From: Hydractinia symbiolongicarpus
Lineage: Eukaryota > Cnidaria > Hydrozoa > Anthoathecata > Hydractiniidae
NCBI RefSeq assembly: GCF_029227915.1
Contig: NC_079889.1
Span: 8,556,001 to 8,620,000, forward strand
Direction: 5' to 3'
Length of the DNA stretch: 64,000 nt
In this document: positions 44,751 through 56,959 of the stretch, one piece after another
Numbering within the stretch: position 1 is the first letter of the stretch
How the letters are laid out: each line of letters starts with the position of its first letter
The notes under the pieces: generated by a model
Told to the model about the DNA's origin: nothing
What the model saw: only the letters and a program-made list of their open reading frames with translations
The model's database searches: none
Made by a program: the position numbers and the translations under genes

Positions 44751-45535
44751 TAAAAAAAAATAAAAAAAATAAAAAAAAAAAAAAAACAACAACAAACGTT
44801 ATATCTGCAAGAAGGTTTCTTATTTTAAAATCATAGCAAGAGAACCCGATTTTCCAGAAATATTGATGCTCATGTAATTGTTCTTACAAGATTTAATTTG
44901 TTTACAATGTTGAAGCGTTGATATGTTTCTATGTTTTAGTCTAGAAGGTACAAACAATATCGAGATTAAAGCAAAATTAACAAAAACATTCAGAGCTCTC
45001 AAACAGTATCTTTCTTTTTTCTTAACAATGAATAATTAAGAGTGTTATAAGAATGTAAATGCAAAAAGTACAACGGAGAAGCATGAAAACCAACTTTTTG
45101 ATATAAAATTCGGAACTGAACCTTAAAAAGGGAAATCGAGACACAGTTTCAGTACTCAAGAGGAGTAGATTCCAATCGTGTAAATAGTATGTGATAAGCT
45201 TTAAATACCAGTGGCATTTAGACTTCAAAAAGGTTATTCGATAAGTTTTTTGCGTCTTCCTAGCAAATTAGCAGCTAAATTATTAGTTTCTATGAAAGTA
45301 AATAATTCGTAACGTCATAACTTCTATGCACACACTAAAGATATTCAAAACTACAAAATTGCCCAGTCTGATAGGGTTAACTATTCTTCAGGTTGTGTGT
45401 ATATTTTGATAGCTTTTCATCTGTTCTATTAATTCTCTTTTAGATGTCGCTACACAATTGGTTATGAATCAAACAGCTTGTGATTGATATTATTAATATT
45501 GGTTGTGCGACAAATTATATATAGTTGAGTTTTAT
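44551..45535. other. No gene; A-rich tract
   Basis: An A-rich tract with scattered T and C lies at 44722-44788. Nothing else is recognised. Confidence 0.45.
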
Positions 45536-45655
45536 ATACACATAGTCGTTAGCCCGTGGAAAAATCCACGGGCTCGCCTGTCGCAGCTAAGCTACCATTT
45601 TGCGTGACAGACAGACGGACGGACGGACAAACGTAAACGGGCATTATAATATAGA
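45536..45655 (+). mobile_element. Short hairpin-bearing element, shortened copy
   Basis: It begins ATAGTCGTTAGCCCGTGG with a perfect CCCGTGGAAAAATCCACGGG hairpin, retains GACGGACGGACGGAC and ends ATTATAATATAGAT. About 25 bases between the hairpin and CGCAGCTAAGC are deleted compared with 8494-8640. Confidence 0.65.
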
Positions 45656-48600
45656 TTATTTATAAACAAGCAAGTTCTTGGCAGAAACTTTTGGAAAAGC
45701 TTTTTTTTTCACGTACAAAAATTCGTTCTTTGACTAAATTGTAATGAATAATAATTAAGATTATGGATTTAATTTCCCACTCGAGAACTTGTTTATTAAG
45801 ACACATGGTTATGAGTACTTGTGGATTGCGCAGGTTTGCACACGCTTCGGTTAGCGTCACGTTGATCATGTTTTGAGATATTTTTCGGGTTAGGAGAATT
45901 CGTGGAAAAGTTATGGCGACTTAGCGCTATGCGATAGCTTGGGGGCTTAGGACAAAAATACTTTTTGGAAATATTAAACGATAGCGTTGAAGGTATAGGT
46001 AGGCTAGGTGGGTTTTCTGGAGTGAAAAGTTTGTGATAATTTCGAACTTAATAACATTCGTATCAATTTCAAATTATATCATGTAAAAAAAAGACTCCTG
46101 AAAAAGAACAAAAAAGCGATGAAAAAAGAAAACGCGTTTTTTTTTATTAGCAACAAAAGGTTGTTGGCCAATAAAAGAAAAAAATTATTGTGATATTATA
46201 GGTAAAATATAATAAACTGTGGACAAAACATTTAGTTAATCTTTGACTAATTTTGTGATGGCAGAAAAACTAAAATATGGAGTGGATTTAAGAGGAAAAT
46301 ACAATAAATTCTGCCTTGCACATAACAATTTCAGACCATCAAAATCTCTAATTTCATCAATTAATTTCCGCTTCAAATGTACGAATAAGGTAGCTTTTGT
46401 ATTTCTTGAAAAACAACTGTGGTTTTTGTAAGGCATATTTTTCGCCTTGCTAGTAAAATGTCGCTTATAAAAAAGGCGCGTAACGTACCTGAAATTTATT
46501 ATGTGTCTTTTCATGAAGAAAATTCCGATAGAGATTTTTACGGTAGTTTCTTTGATTCCTTCTTTTGATTTAACTTCTGATTTTTTTGTTAAGAATTGTG
46601 AATTATGAAGAACAATACAGAACAAAGCTGACAGAAAAAAACCCCGAGGTATCCAAGAAACGGCAATAACAAGGCTCCTATGCCTCCACTAACGGACTAT
46701 TCTTAAAAAATCCTCAAGGAAAAAAAATTAAAGGATAATTTTTTGCTGTGATGGGATTTTGTGAGTAATAACCTCGTTAGGGTCTGAAATTCAAAAACTT
46801 GTATTAAAGTATATTTATTCTTTTTCATATTATCGAAATATTCCATTCCTTCTAAATTATTTTAGCATCTAATTGTCTTTGTAAGAGCTACGTTCAGGCT
46901 ATGTAGGGATGTGTCGTAACACACCATAACACTTTTGCGTTACAAGGGATTTCAACAAGAGAGAATTTATGTTCATCGGTTTATTTGTTTATTCTGAAAA
47001 CGACCATTACATACGAATGTCGACAAAATATCTCCAAATTTAAAAATTACAATCCCTTTACAATGTGTTCTTTGCAACAAAAGATATTCACTTTTAAATT
47101 ATTTTTTAATGCGGGCATTACAAGATTTGTTTTCGCTTCACGGTTTTTCCCTCCAATTGTATTGTAAGGGGAGGGTTTTTTAACCCAGTTGCAAAAACAT
47201 TTCTCAAAAATATTATTCAGGAAGAATATCTAATTGCCGATGTGTTTAAGTTTAAAAAATTTCCCTCAAAAAGGTGTTAATAATGTCATTCCCGAAAAAG
47301 CTTTCTATATTTTTTAAGATTCAGGTAAGATTTTATTTTAATAAAGGGGGCGTAAAAACAGGGTGGCAGTTTAGGAATCTCATGTGTATATACTGCTTGT
47401 CAACATGTAAATCCATTAGCCGTTTTCAATTGTCTTGAACTATGTTCCACGGCACGATCATTTGTGACGCTAAATTTGTACTTTATTTTTAAAAAAAATT
47501 GCTTCATTTTCCGAATGCATGAACAGTTATATGTGTAGATCGAAACACGGAATGGAAACTACTTTCAGAGAAAGGTACCATTAAAACTGTTATGAAATTT
47601 ATTAGAATCAATCAAGTGGAAAGGGGGCGTAGGTTTTTTCGCTTTAAACGTGCGATGTACTCCAAACCACATGTCTTTCTTCAATACACGGTGTAACTTG
47701 TTGAAGTGTGAAATGAGGAGAATGTGTCTTGATTGAATCTAAAGAATGACCTGAATACATTCTTGATGTAATAGATTTATCTGTTTTTCTTAAGAATGTA
47801 TTCAAATTATTCTAATGATTCAATCCATATTCTTCTCATTAATTGTTTCTCACGCCAATAAGAGTCACTGTGTATTGAAGAGTCTTCTGGGTCTTTTTTT
47901 AAAAAAAATGTATTTTTATACATATACAATCTTCCTTGATAGGATTCTTAACTTCAGTGTCCTTTGTGTTGTAGACTTGTGAAGGCGAAACGTACGTACA
48001 ATGCTTGAGATTGCAGAGACTTTAGACTTCGCTCTTGAGTTTTAGAATTTAACGAGAGTCTCTCAGAGGCAATCCACATGTTTTGCACAGATTTTATACA
48101 TATTCTCGAAAATTTTGTGCGAAAATATTGCACAGTACACGAGAAGTCGAGTAAGGTAAAATCACAAGAGTTTAATAAAAATTAACAGTTACTCTCTAGC
48201 ACTTTATTACACTAACAAAAAATTCATTACGTCGTATATTATAAAAAAACTACTAACAAAAGAAGTTGGCGATATGGATTTTTTTTGATTTTTTAAAGAT
48301 ATTCGAAAGATAGAAAAAAATACGGAACTTGAATTTAAAAAAAAATATGGTAAAAAAAATTAAAAACGCCAACGTTAAGCAAATTCTAATATTGCAGAGA
48401 AAAGGCTATGACTCTCTGTATAAAATAAGAAACAAGTAAAACACTTTAGTTGACTGGTGTGAGGTAAAGAAAATTTATATGTAGTGAAACATAAATAAAA
48501 ATTTATTTACAATCTATAGATACACGAACATCAGATAAATCATGGTCTGTTATGATCTGACTATTAGGGTCAGTTTGGCCATACCATTCAAAAAAGATTT

Positions 48601-49364
48601 TCTAGCACTAAAACTGTTAGTCACGTCACGTACTAAAAAAATTTAAACATGAAACAGATATCAATGGTTAAATATTACGATACATTTAAATGACAATAAA
48701 AATTTTCCCAACATTAAGCCATTCTCCACTGAGTAAAAGTTCTTGTGCATTTAATTGAAGGAATATTGATCGGCTGAATATCATCTCTATGTTTGCGCAG
48801 TAGAGAAAACTTATTTCCAGTGGAGAATAGACCCTGATTAAATAATAACTCGACCTTATGCTACGAGATTGTTAACAGCTTAAAAATATTCAGTACATAG
48901 TACATAAGTAGCTAATTCAATTATTTCCATATTTGTAGTAATTTTTGCGCGGAAACGTTCTTTAGTGTGCAGAATTTAATACAGAAATAACACGCTAAAG
49001 TATAGTTTTTTCTCAAGAAACAGAATTAAAAGGTGCTTTAATCACTATTATATTTAAAAGTTAAATTTTACTATCTTTTCCTTTCCATTTTCGCTTAAAT
49101 TAATACGCGCGAGATACCTTCACATTGCTATTGCGCGAAAATTGATCCGCGTGAAAATCTGCGAATGGGGTACTTTCTATGTACATTTTCTGACACCATT
49201 CGTACCGACTTCTTTTTGTTTAGAATCACATTGTCGGCATTGTTTGTAAAACTAAGTTTATTTAACAAATCCTCTTTATAAGAAATAGGAATACAAAAAC
49301 TCAGCCAACCGAGACCATTGTATGTTAACAGGGGTTTAATGGTTAAACATTGCATTCATATTTA
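45656..49364. other. No gene recognised
   Basis: AT-rich sequence with only short, low-complexity frames. I saw no domain, splice-consistent exon series or long repeat. Confidence 0.45.
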
Positions 49365-49612
49365 CCTGAATGGTACTAACTTTGCGCATATTTAATATTC
49401 ACGCTTTTTGCGGATTTATGCTAAATTCGCGAAATTTTGTAACCACAAAGGATCAGTAAAAGCAAATATAGTGAATGTCATCCAGGAAAATTAATACCCG
49501 CGAAACTTTTTAAAAATAATCACCCGCCAAAATTAAAAATCGCAAATATTTATATTTTTACCTCCCGCGAAAATGTCTACCTGTTAAAATTAGTACCCTT
49601 AAGGTTATTTTA
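49365..49612. mobile_element. Possible small inverted-repeat element
   Basis: GGTACTAACTTTGCGCA near the left and the complement of GGGTACTAATTTTAACA near the right form weak inverted ends. The interior is rich in GCGAAA and CGCGAAA motifs, like other short elements here. Tentative. Confidence 0.3.
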
Positions 49613-49722
49613 AATCTTAACGAGTTAAAACAAAAAAAACAAACGCTCATTTCTCAACATGTATGAAAATTGGGAGTCAGTTGTCACCATGCCCGGTGAA
49701 AATGTTTCTATCGCACATTCTT

Positions 49723-52700
49723 CTAACAGCACACGCTACAGATGTCAGCATCAGCACCCTCTCGACAAAACTTGTACCAACAGCACGCTGTCATCAACAT
49801 CACAATGAGAAACACACCCCAGAATATCATTCCAATCGAGAAGAAGGTATTAGCTAAATCACCAATCTCAGCTTGCAAAACTATAATACAAGATTTTAAA
49901 TTCAAACTTTTTTATTATCTATACATATTTATAGCTTGTTATCAACTTCTGTGTTCTCAATCATCTGCATTACTCAATTTCCGTCACATTGAATATAAAA
50001 TGCGTTGTAATTACAGGCTTATAAAATATTGCTTAATTATTGCAAACCCAACTCATGAGCTTTCTTTTCTAGCTTCATTAAGCTACTTTAGTGTTAATCA
50101 CGTTCGTCCATAAATGTACTAAAATTTCTATTTTATCTTTATGGTGTGTCAAAATTTTATAGCTTTTAAAGAACGACGGAAGTCTCAGAAACTATTTCTT
50201 TTTTACAACCTGAAGTGAAAAGAATATAATTTTTCACTTCAGGCTTAACAGTTCAAGTTATCACATAGTAATTGCTGACCTGAAACAAATTGACTACTAA
50301 GGTTACAAGCTACTTCGTTTTTTAAAGGAGTCATGTTTCATTTATAAAAAGAACTTGTGTGTGCCACAGATGCATTTGTTTGTTTGTGTAAGGAGGCATG
50401 CAGTTAAACAGTCTACAATTACAGGATATAACTTTGGTGTGGTCTCTCTCATTGGACGGTAAACGTTATTATCATAGCGCGCAAACTACTTTAATGGGAT
50501 AAATTTTCGCGGGGATTAAATTTCGCACATTTCGCGGATTTGAGTACTACGCGAAAATACGTCTCTTCGAAAAATCAAAAACCGGCCATGCGCAAAAATT
50601 TATCTCCGCGAAAATTTTGAAAAATTGCTTGATCCGCGAAATTTTTAATTAAAAGGTCTCGAATCACTTAACCCCTTTCAAAGATATCCTTTGCTCCCAG
50701 CTTCTAATGCAGATGATCAAACAAAATTGAGTTTTCTTTCCAGCCTTACAGATGAACAATTGAAAGTTAATTACACCCCGCGAAGTATAATAGTAGTGGC
50801 TGGATCGGATAAAGAATCAGCTTTTTTTTAATTCATTTAGAATTTCGTTTCGTTTCTTATCTAGTTGTGTTTATTCTACCTGACGTTATCGTTGTGTTGA
50901 AAGAGCTTTAAACTAAAATGCAAAACTACACTTTGTCTCGGTTGGTGTAGAAATGACCGGTGCAACGAGGGTCGTAAGACAGTGCCATTCAGTCCCAAAC
51001 CCTTTTGACAACTTATTTTACTTTTTTCAAAAATTGCTATTATGACCTCATCCGCGAAATTAATGCTAACATTTCGCGGATGGGCTCAACCGCAAAATTT
51101 AATCCCCGCGAAAATTTATCCCATTAAAGTAGGTAAATTATGGCCAGGGAAAGAGAATATGTTCATATCTACATCTTTTCATTTTATTAAAAAAATCCTT
51201 ACCAGAACTTTAATTAGTTTTTTAAACAGTTTTTTAGTGGGAGATAAAAAATGTCTCGAAAATTAGTGCCAAACTGATATCCTCTATTTAGATTCGAGTG
51301 AGTTTTGTTAGTGGCACCACTTTTTGCCTGCTTTGGAATGTCAGTTAAAAGTCGACTGTACTTGTATATCGTATAAAAAGAAGTCCAGAAGTTCTGTCTC
51401 CCACACGACACAGCAGGCAATAAGGGATCGTCTCAAACCGTTTGTATGTTTTTTCGTATAATTATACGGACGCTACGAAGTACTTCGTTTCGTGAAACGA
51501 ATGTCATACGAAGTGCTTCGTTTAAAATAAAAAATGTAAAGGAAATTTATACGAACTTTTTTAATATATGATACGAACTTAAACGAAGTTTTTTTATCGT
51601 ACAAAATGAAATGATACGAACTTTGAACAAAGTAAATTGCTATATGATCTTGAGACGTACTTCAAAAGTACCGGCGTAATTGCGCATAATTATTTCAATA
51701 CGAAACCAGAAACAAAAGAATTAAAGGATTTTTTTTAAATTATACGAACTTTAAACGAAACCAGAAATAAAAAAAGTAAATTATTCGAAGTTGACTTCTT
51801 TGAAAAGACTAGCAAAATTGTATATTCATAGGTTTAATCTACACAATCTATGGCGATCTTTTCATTTTCTACGATCGTGTTTTCATGATTTTTAAACGAT
51901 CTACGGCGATCTTTTCGCTTTCTACGATCCTGTTTTTATGATTTTTATACGATCTACAGAGATGTTTTTGCTTTCTACGATGCCGTGGAGACGATCCCTA
52001 AAGACCTAAAGACCTTAGATATTAAATCCAATTAAAAATAAACGAAGTTCGTATAACGAAACGAATATAATTGTTGAAAAAAATTTAATACAAAGACTAT
52101 AGATAATAGTCTAATTATAATAAACGAACTTCGTAAAAGCAAATTTTTATACGAACTTCTTTAAAAATGATACGAACTACCTACGAACTTTATTGTAAAT
52201 GATACGAACTTTATACGAACTTGTAATTTTGATGCTACGAAAAAGTTCGTATTAAAAATAAAATGATACGAAAGATTAAATAAATCGATACGAAGTTTTT
52301 TATACGAATTATACGAACTACGTACGAACATTTTGAGACGGTCCCTAAGTCAGCCCTGCCCTCGGTTTTGTGAGAAGAGATGTTCTGCGAAGACTCTAAC
52401 AATTGAGTCTCCTGTACAGTTTTGCTTCATGTTAAACTGTGCCTGTGACAAGGCACAATTTAACATGAAGCAAAAAAGCAATCGATTCTGCCACACGAAT
52501 TCGAAAAGAACAACAGGTGTTATTACGCAATGCAACGTATTCCATTTCTAAAAAAAATTCATTTTTAAACGAGCATGTTTTTTATTCAAATTCCGAACTT
52601 TAAGTCATTTTTTTCTCTGAATATAGTAAATAATTACTTTATACACAAAAGACATTTCAGGTGCGCATTATTGAAGTGACTAAAGTGTTTTTGGTGCGTG

Positions 52701-54505
52701 ATTGAAAACACTGCTGCATTGTTGCAGGAGCGTGCGGAGACGCGGAGACGCGGAGATGCGATCGCGCACCCCAAAAGACCAGGACTCTAAAACGTTTTGA
52801 TACAATAAATATCCAATCAATATTTGTTTACCAACAGAGAAATTATACTAAAAAACTTTCACTTAAACTGACTTTTAACTTCAGCGGGATATCACTTTTA
52901 ACAAACATCATACCTGCAGGTGCAAACTGAAGCAATCTGTTTTTTGCCACACCCATGCAAGGGCCAAATGTCATCACGAGCGCAATCAATCCACCAGGGA
53001 ATACAACAAGTAGGCGTAACGGAATACATGGGAAACAAAACGGGTTTCCAATCCATAAAAACAAGGGCATCATTCCTTAAAAAAACATTAAAAATTTGAT
53101 AGTGGGAATAAATGCGAACGTTAATTCTCTTCCTTTTCAGGACATTAAAAAACTTCCACTTCAACATCATTATTTTGTGATTTTCCCCAATTTGCAAAAT
53201 TAAGTCCTGCAAATTGCACAAAATAAATTCTGGAAAAGTATGCAAAAGTTGATCAATCACAAAAACAAGTTCTGCAAATACTTGAAAAAAATGCATTCAA
53301 TTTAAACCTTATAAATATATTACACGATTGACATGTTTGTTATCTTTCCAAAGACATATTATGCATAAAAAATTCTGCATTTCTTCATAACATATACTTT
53401 AATCCAAAAAATATGTTTTCCATTTTGCATTGAATAATGTTTGCAAAAATAAACAAAAACATTTACTTAGGCCTCTTAATGATCGCAAAAAAATATATAT
53501 TTCTTTTAAAGTACTTCATCATGCTCTTTTTACATTACTAACAACTAAAAGTGCTTTACTTTGATAATAGTTTTTAAAATTGACAAACTGTGTCAATTTA
53601 ATTAGCAGTCAAAGCCAAAATAATATTACCAGTGACTTAATCCCAGAAACTATATTCAACCCCCATGAAAATTATAACTTCGCCATTAAGAGTTTAAGTA
53701 GCAAAATCTGCTCAAAATTTAAAGTTTAACCCTCTTCCAGGTAACACTCTCAGGAAAGAGTCGAAACTTTTGAGTCAATAATATCACATGTATGACAAAA
53801 ATACAAAGACCTTAACAAGTCGGCATACAATTGGACACGTATTGGACACATACCTTTATAAAGTGCTATGAATGCTAAACCAATCAGGGACAGCGCCAAT
53901 ATCATTTTCGTAACCTCCATATTTTTAGCCTCTCCTAAAGGACCCTCCCAAATTAACGACAGCATTTCCATCACTAAGCAGCCAGCAGGTATATCAAAGA
54001 ATATAGATTCTAAAATTAGCATCAGTGAGTGAATTTTAAGCACATTACTGAAGTATGGACTGTCTGAATCTTTGAGAGCCAACGGATCTGGAACTCGAAA
54101 GCTTTGTATCAAATTAGGCAATAATGCCGAAATATGCAGAAAAAAGAATGCAGCTCCAACTCCACAAAATCCTAAAAACATGAGCCTGAACTCAATCAAT
54201 TTTTCCCACTGTTGTTTAGCTGTTTTGTCAAGAACTAAGGTTTCATTGGTCAATGTCTTCACAGTGGTGTTGATATTTGTCATAATTGAGGTAGCTATTG
54301 TAGTAGCAAGCGTTTCGTTCAATTCACTAGTTACATTTGGCAGGGTTGCATTTTTATAAAGTGGAGGAGTTATATCAATTATATCTGACTTCACAACCAA
54401 CCATACTCCAAAGTGGTTACCAACATTTAATCCCATCAGAAGGAACCAAATCATAAACTCTATGAATGGAGGCCACTTATCGTCCATTTCGCAGGAAATA
54501 CACAT
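49723..54505 (-). CDS. Multi-pass membrane protein, unrecognised family, three exons
   Basis: Minus-strand exons 53854-54505, 52914-53075 and 49723-49871 join with GT-AG borders and matching phase to give 320 residues. The start is the ATG in MCISCEMDDKWPPF. Hydrophobic segments: FIEFMIWFLLMGLNVG; then an outward-type loop of about 75 residues with several N-x-S/T sites; LMFLGFCGVGAAFFFLHI; HSLMLILESIFFDIPAGCL; MILALSLIGLAFIALYKG; IPLRLLVVFPGGLIALVM; and in the last exon FFSIGMIFWGVFLIVMLM, followed by a Cys-rich tail. No known family comes to mind. The second exon could instead read through to a stop at 52843. The last exon is supported only by phase, an acceptor (TTTTGCAAG) and its hydrophobic character. 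The 3-kb second intron holds several small transposons. A host gene is likely. Confidence 0.55.
50486..51132. mobile_element. 647-bp element with 41-bp inverted ends
   Basis: The left end CTACTTTAATGGGATAAATT continues TTCGCGGGGATTAAATTTCGC, and the right end is its reverse complement with one difference. The interior contains TTTCGCGGAT repeats and no coding. A non-autonomous DNA transposon within the membrane-protein gene's intron. Confidence 0.8.
51423..52346. mobile_element. 924-bp element packed with TACGAACTT repeats
   Basis: The ends AGGGATCGTCTCAAA and TTTTGAGACGGTCCCT are inverted repeats. Inside, dozens of ATACGAACTT/AAACGAAGTT motifs are spread over both ends, and a central block repeats CGATCTACGGCGATCTTTTC-like units. 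There is no coding capacity. A non-autonomous DNA transposon. Confidence 0.8.
52420..52475. repeat. 24-bp hairpin with one mismatch
   Basis: Arms 52420-52443 (TTTTGCTTCATGTTAAACTG and TGCC) and 52452-52475 pair at 23 of 24 positions around an eight-base loop. In a minus-strand transcript the mismatch would be a G-U pair. Confidence 0.85.
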
Positions 54506-54779
54506 CTTGGTAGGCTTGTTTGTCACAAATAAAACTTGAACTAATTATATGTACATCACAACAGACGAACTAACATTTTATTCAATATTACCACATACCA
54601 GGTTTATAGGTAACTAAAAAAGAAAGTAAACGTTATAAAGTGTGTGTGCATTTTTGAAAAGGATGTTAATAACAAATTTAAACTTTTTTTTCTAAAACAA
54701 CCTTTTGCTAGATCAGGTAAAATAACCATCCATTGTCCTACAGCATAAAATCTCACATCCACATTTAAAGGTTTTACAG

Positions 54780-55297
54780 CACATGGAATATTCTCACCTT
54801 TTCGCTCTTAGAAATACATACATTTAAGAAACATACATTTAAGAACCAACAGCCATACATACATTTAAGAACCAACAGCCAAAAATCTTTTTTTCACTAT
54901 TCTAGAATTTTGTCAGACAAATTTTTAATAAAGTGTATATATATTAGTCTTTCATTCTAGACAATACCAAGATTTAATTCTTGCACATGTATTACTGGCA
55001 ATTTATTATTTGGTCTATCGGTGTTGGATCTAGGGAATTCCATGAGACGCGTGCGATCACACGCGCACGTGCCCACACACATGCAACAGCTATTCAGGCG
55101 TGCAATTCATCTCATGCGCTAATTACGCTCTTTACTTGCATAAAATAAAAAAATTAACGAAGGAATTATAAAAGTTGATTTTCTACAGCGTAGTTAATGT
55201 CGCCGCTTAAGGCAATGCTTTAAGCATTTAACTATTACAAACTGTATTCCAAAAATCAATCACATGGAATATTATCACCTTTTCGCTCTTAGAAATA
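54780..55297. repeat. 37-bp direct repeats 481 bases apart
   Basis: Bases 54780-54816 and 55261-55297 (both starting CACATGGAATATT and ending CGCTCTTAGAAATA) differ at one position. Between them is a short minisatellite of TACATACATTTAAGAA units (54811-54882) and GC-richer sequence near 55050. The second copy abuts the LINE at 55298-56131. Confidence 0.8.
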
Positions 55298-56131
55298 AGA
55301 GTAACTTACTACTTAGTAGTTACTACTTACTAGTAGTAAGTAGTAACTCAATTTTTTGTCAGACTTGCAAGCATTGGGTACATAAGAAGTGCAGTAGTAT
55401 TAGTGGAAGGTTAAGAGCTGACATACAATTTGTATGCAAGCGTTGCAAAGGTGAGATTATAGAGAATGAAGTATTTCCAGCTTTAATGATGTACAACAGT
55501 GGCTCGTTAGAGATAGTTAAGAACTTCTGTTACTTAGGTGATATGTTGGGCAGTGAAGGGGGTGTTGGAAGAAGTGTTACTTGCAGAATAGGTTCTGCTT
55601 GGAAAAAGTTTAGAGAGTTACTTCCTTTACTGACTAGCAGAGTCCTGTCAATTGAGGTAAAAGGTAGGTTGTATGAGGCCTGTGTAAGAAGTGTTATGTT
55701 GTACGGTAGTGAGACATGGGCAGTGAAGCAGGAAGATCTTGACCGTTTAGAAAGGGATGATATGAGAATGGTTAGGTGGATGTGTAATGCCAGTCTGAGA
55801 GACAGAAAGAGTTCAGATGAGCTAAGAAGCAGGCTAAGTCTCCGTAGAATTAAAGATGTTATCCAGATAAGAAAATTGAATTGGCCGGGGCACTTGGAAA
55901 GAATGGAGGAGGATAATTGGGTAAGAAAGTGTAGAGACTTAATAGTTCCTGGGGCAAAGCCCAGAGGCAGACCGAGAAAGACTTGGCAGGAGGTTATAAG
56001 GACAGACTTGATAGAGAGGAAGTTGAGTTTAGATCTAACACAGTCTAGATCAGATTGGAAGAGGGTCATTAATATACCCCGTCCAACCCATGCTAGCATG
56101 GAAAACGGACGTTAAGCCGAGAATGATGATG
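55298..56131 (+). mobile_element. 5'-truncated LINE, 3' coding end with ATG-repeat tail
   Basis: The frame contains FCQTCKHWVHKKCSSISGRL (a Cys/His finger inserted after the polymerase core), CYLGDMLGSEGGVGRS, YEACVRSVMLYGSETWAV, LNWPGHLERM, PRGRPRKTW and ASMENGR, all typical of the C-terminal third of a non-LTR retrotransposon. It is open for about 283 codons to 56115. The element ends with a GATGATGATGAT tail at about 56126-56137. The polymerase fingers and palm are missing because of 5' truncation. The frame's first codons come from the 37-bp repeat and a palindrome, not the LINE. The minus-strand copy at 58221-60319 supplies more of the same family. Confidence 0.8.
55318..55348. repeat. 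13-bp palindrome at the LINE 5' junction
   Basis: AGTTACTACTTAC, TAGTA, GTAAGTAGTAACT: perfect arms around five bases, next to further TACTACTTAGTAG-type partial repeats. It lies exactly where the LINE homology begins. Confidence 0.8.
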
Positions 56132-56139
56132 ATGATGAA

Positions 56140-56950
56140 TCATTTAACATCGACAGCTTCAACTGTATCATTAAAAACTTGTCGTTAAATTAAATTTCAA
56201 AACTTGAAACCTCAATAAATAAAAAATGACTCCCATTTTTACCATTTTTATAGATAATAGAAAACCTACCCTGGGAACAAGGTTGGGGATAAATTGCACA
56301 TAAATATAAATGGCACATAAAAAGTCCACATAAATAGATAAATGTGTGGCACGTGTCAGCGTCTCTTCGTCCACTGTTTTAATTTAATTATATGTATTTA
56401 CCTTTATAGATTACTTCCTACAACGAACAAAGGTGTTTTGTTAATATATTTAGCACTTTTACACCCTTAAAGAACACTCACGGGACTGATAAAAGTGAAA
56501 TAAACCAGGAAAAAAATCGAAAAAACTCACGCGCAAATTTTCTAAAATAGATTTATGCATGTGATGTGTAGCACGCGTGTTGTTTTCTTTGTGGAATTCC
56601 CTGGGATCACATCACAAATATATGGTTCAAAACGCCAAAGTCGCCCGAAAACCCCAGCACTTTTTCGGTGTATGGGGCTTATCAACACCCTCATAAATAG
56701 CAAATTCCTTTATATACATTTATTTACAAAAATCTTATTTAAATGAAAAAAAAGAAAAAACAGCTTTAGAAGCTACTACCAAAAAAAATCCTAAATACTT
56801 TTATTCATATGCAAAAAAGTTTCAAAAATAAAAACAAAAGTTGGACCGCTTATGGGTCACAGCAACAAATTTACACATCAGCACAGAGACATGGCTGAAA
56901 TCCTTTCCTGTCAATATCAAAGAGTATTCAGTGAGCCAAAACATGTAGAA
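56140..56950. other. No gene recognised
   Basis: AT-rich spacer between LINE copies, with no supported feature. Confidence 0.4.
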
Positions 56951-56959
56951 GACATAACA

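Noticed and set aside
46236-46625. 129-codon minus-strand frame
   Set aside because: Lys/Phe-rich composition typical of AT-rich non-coding DNA; no motif or splice pattern.
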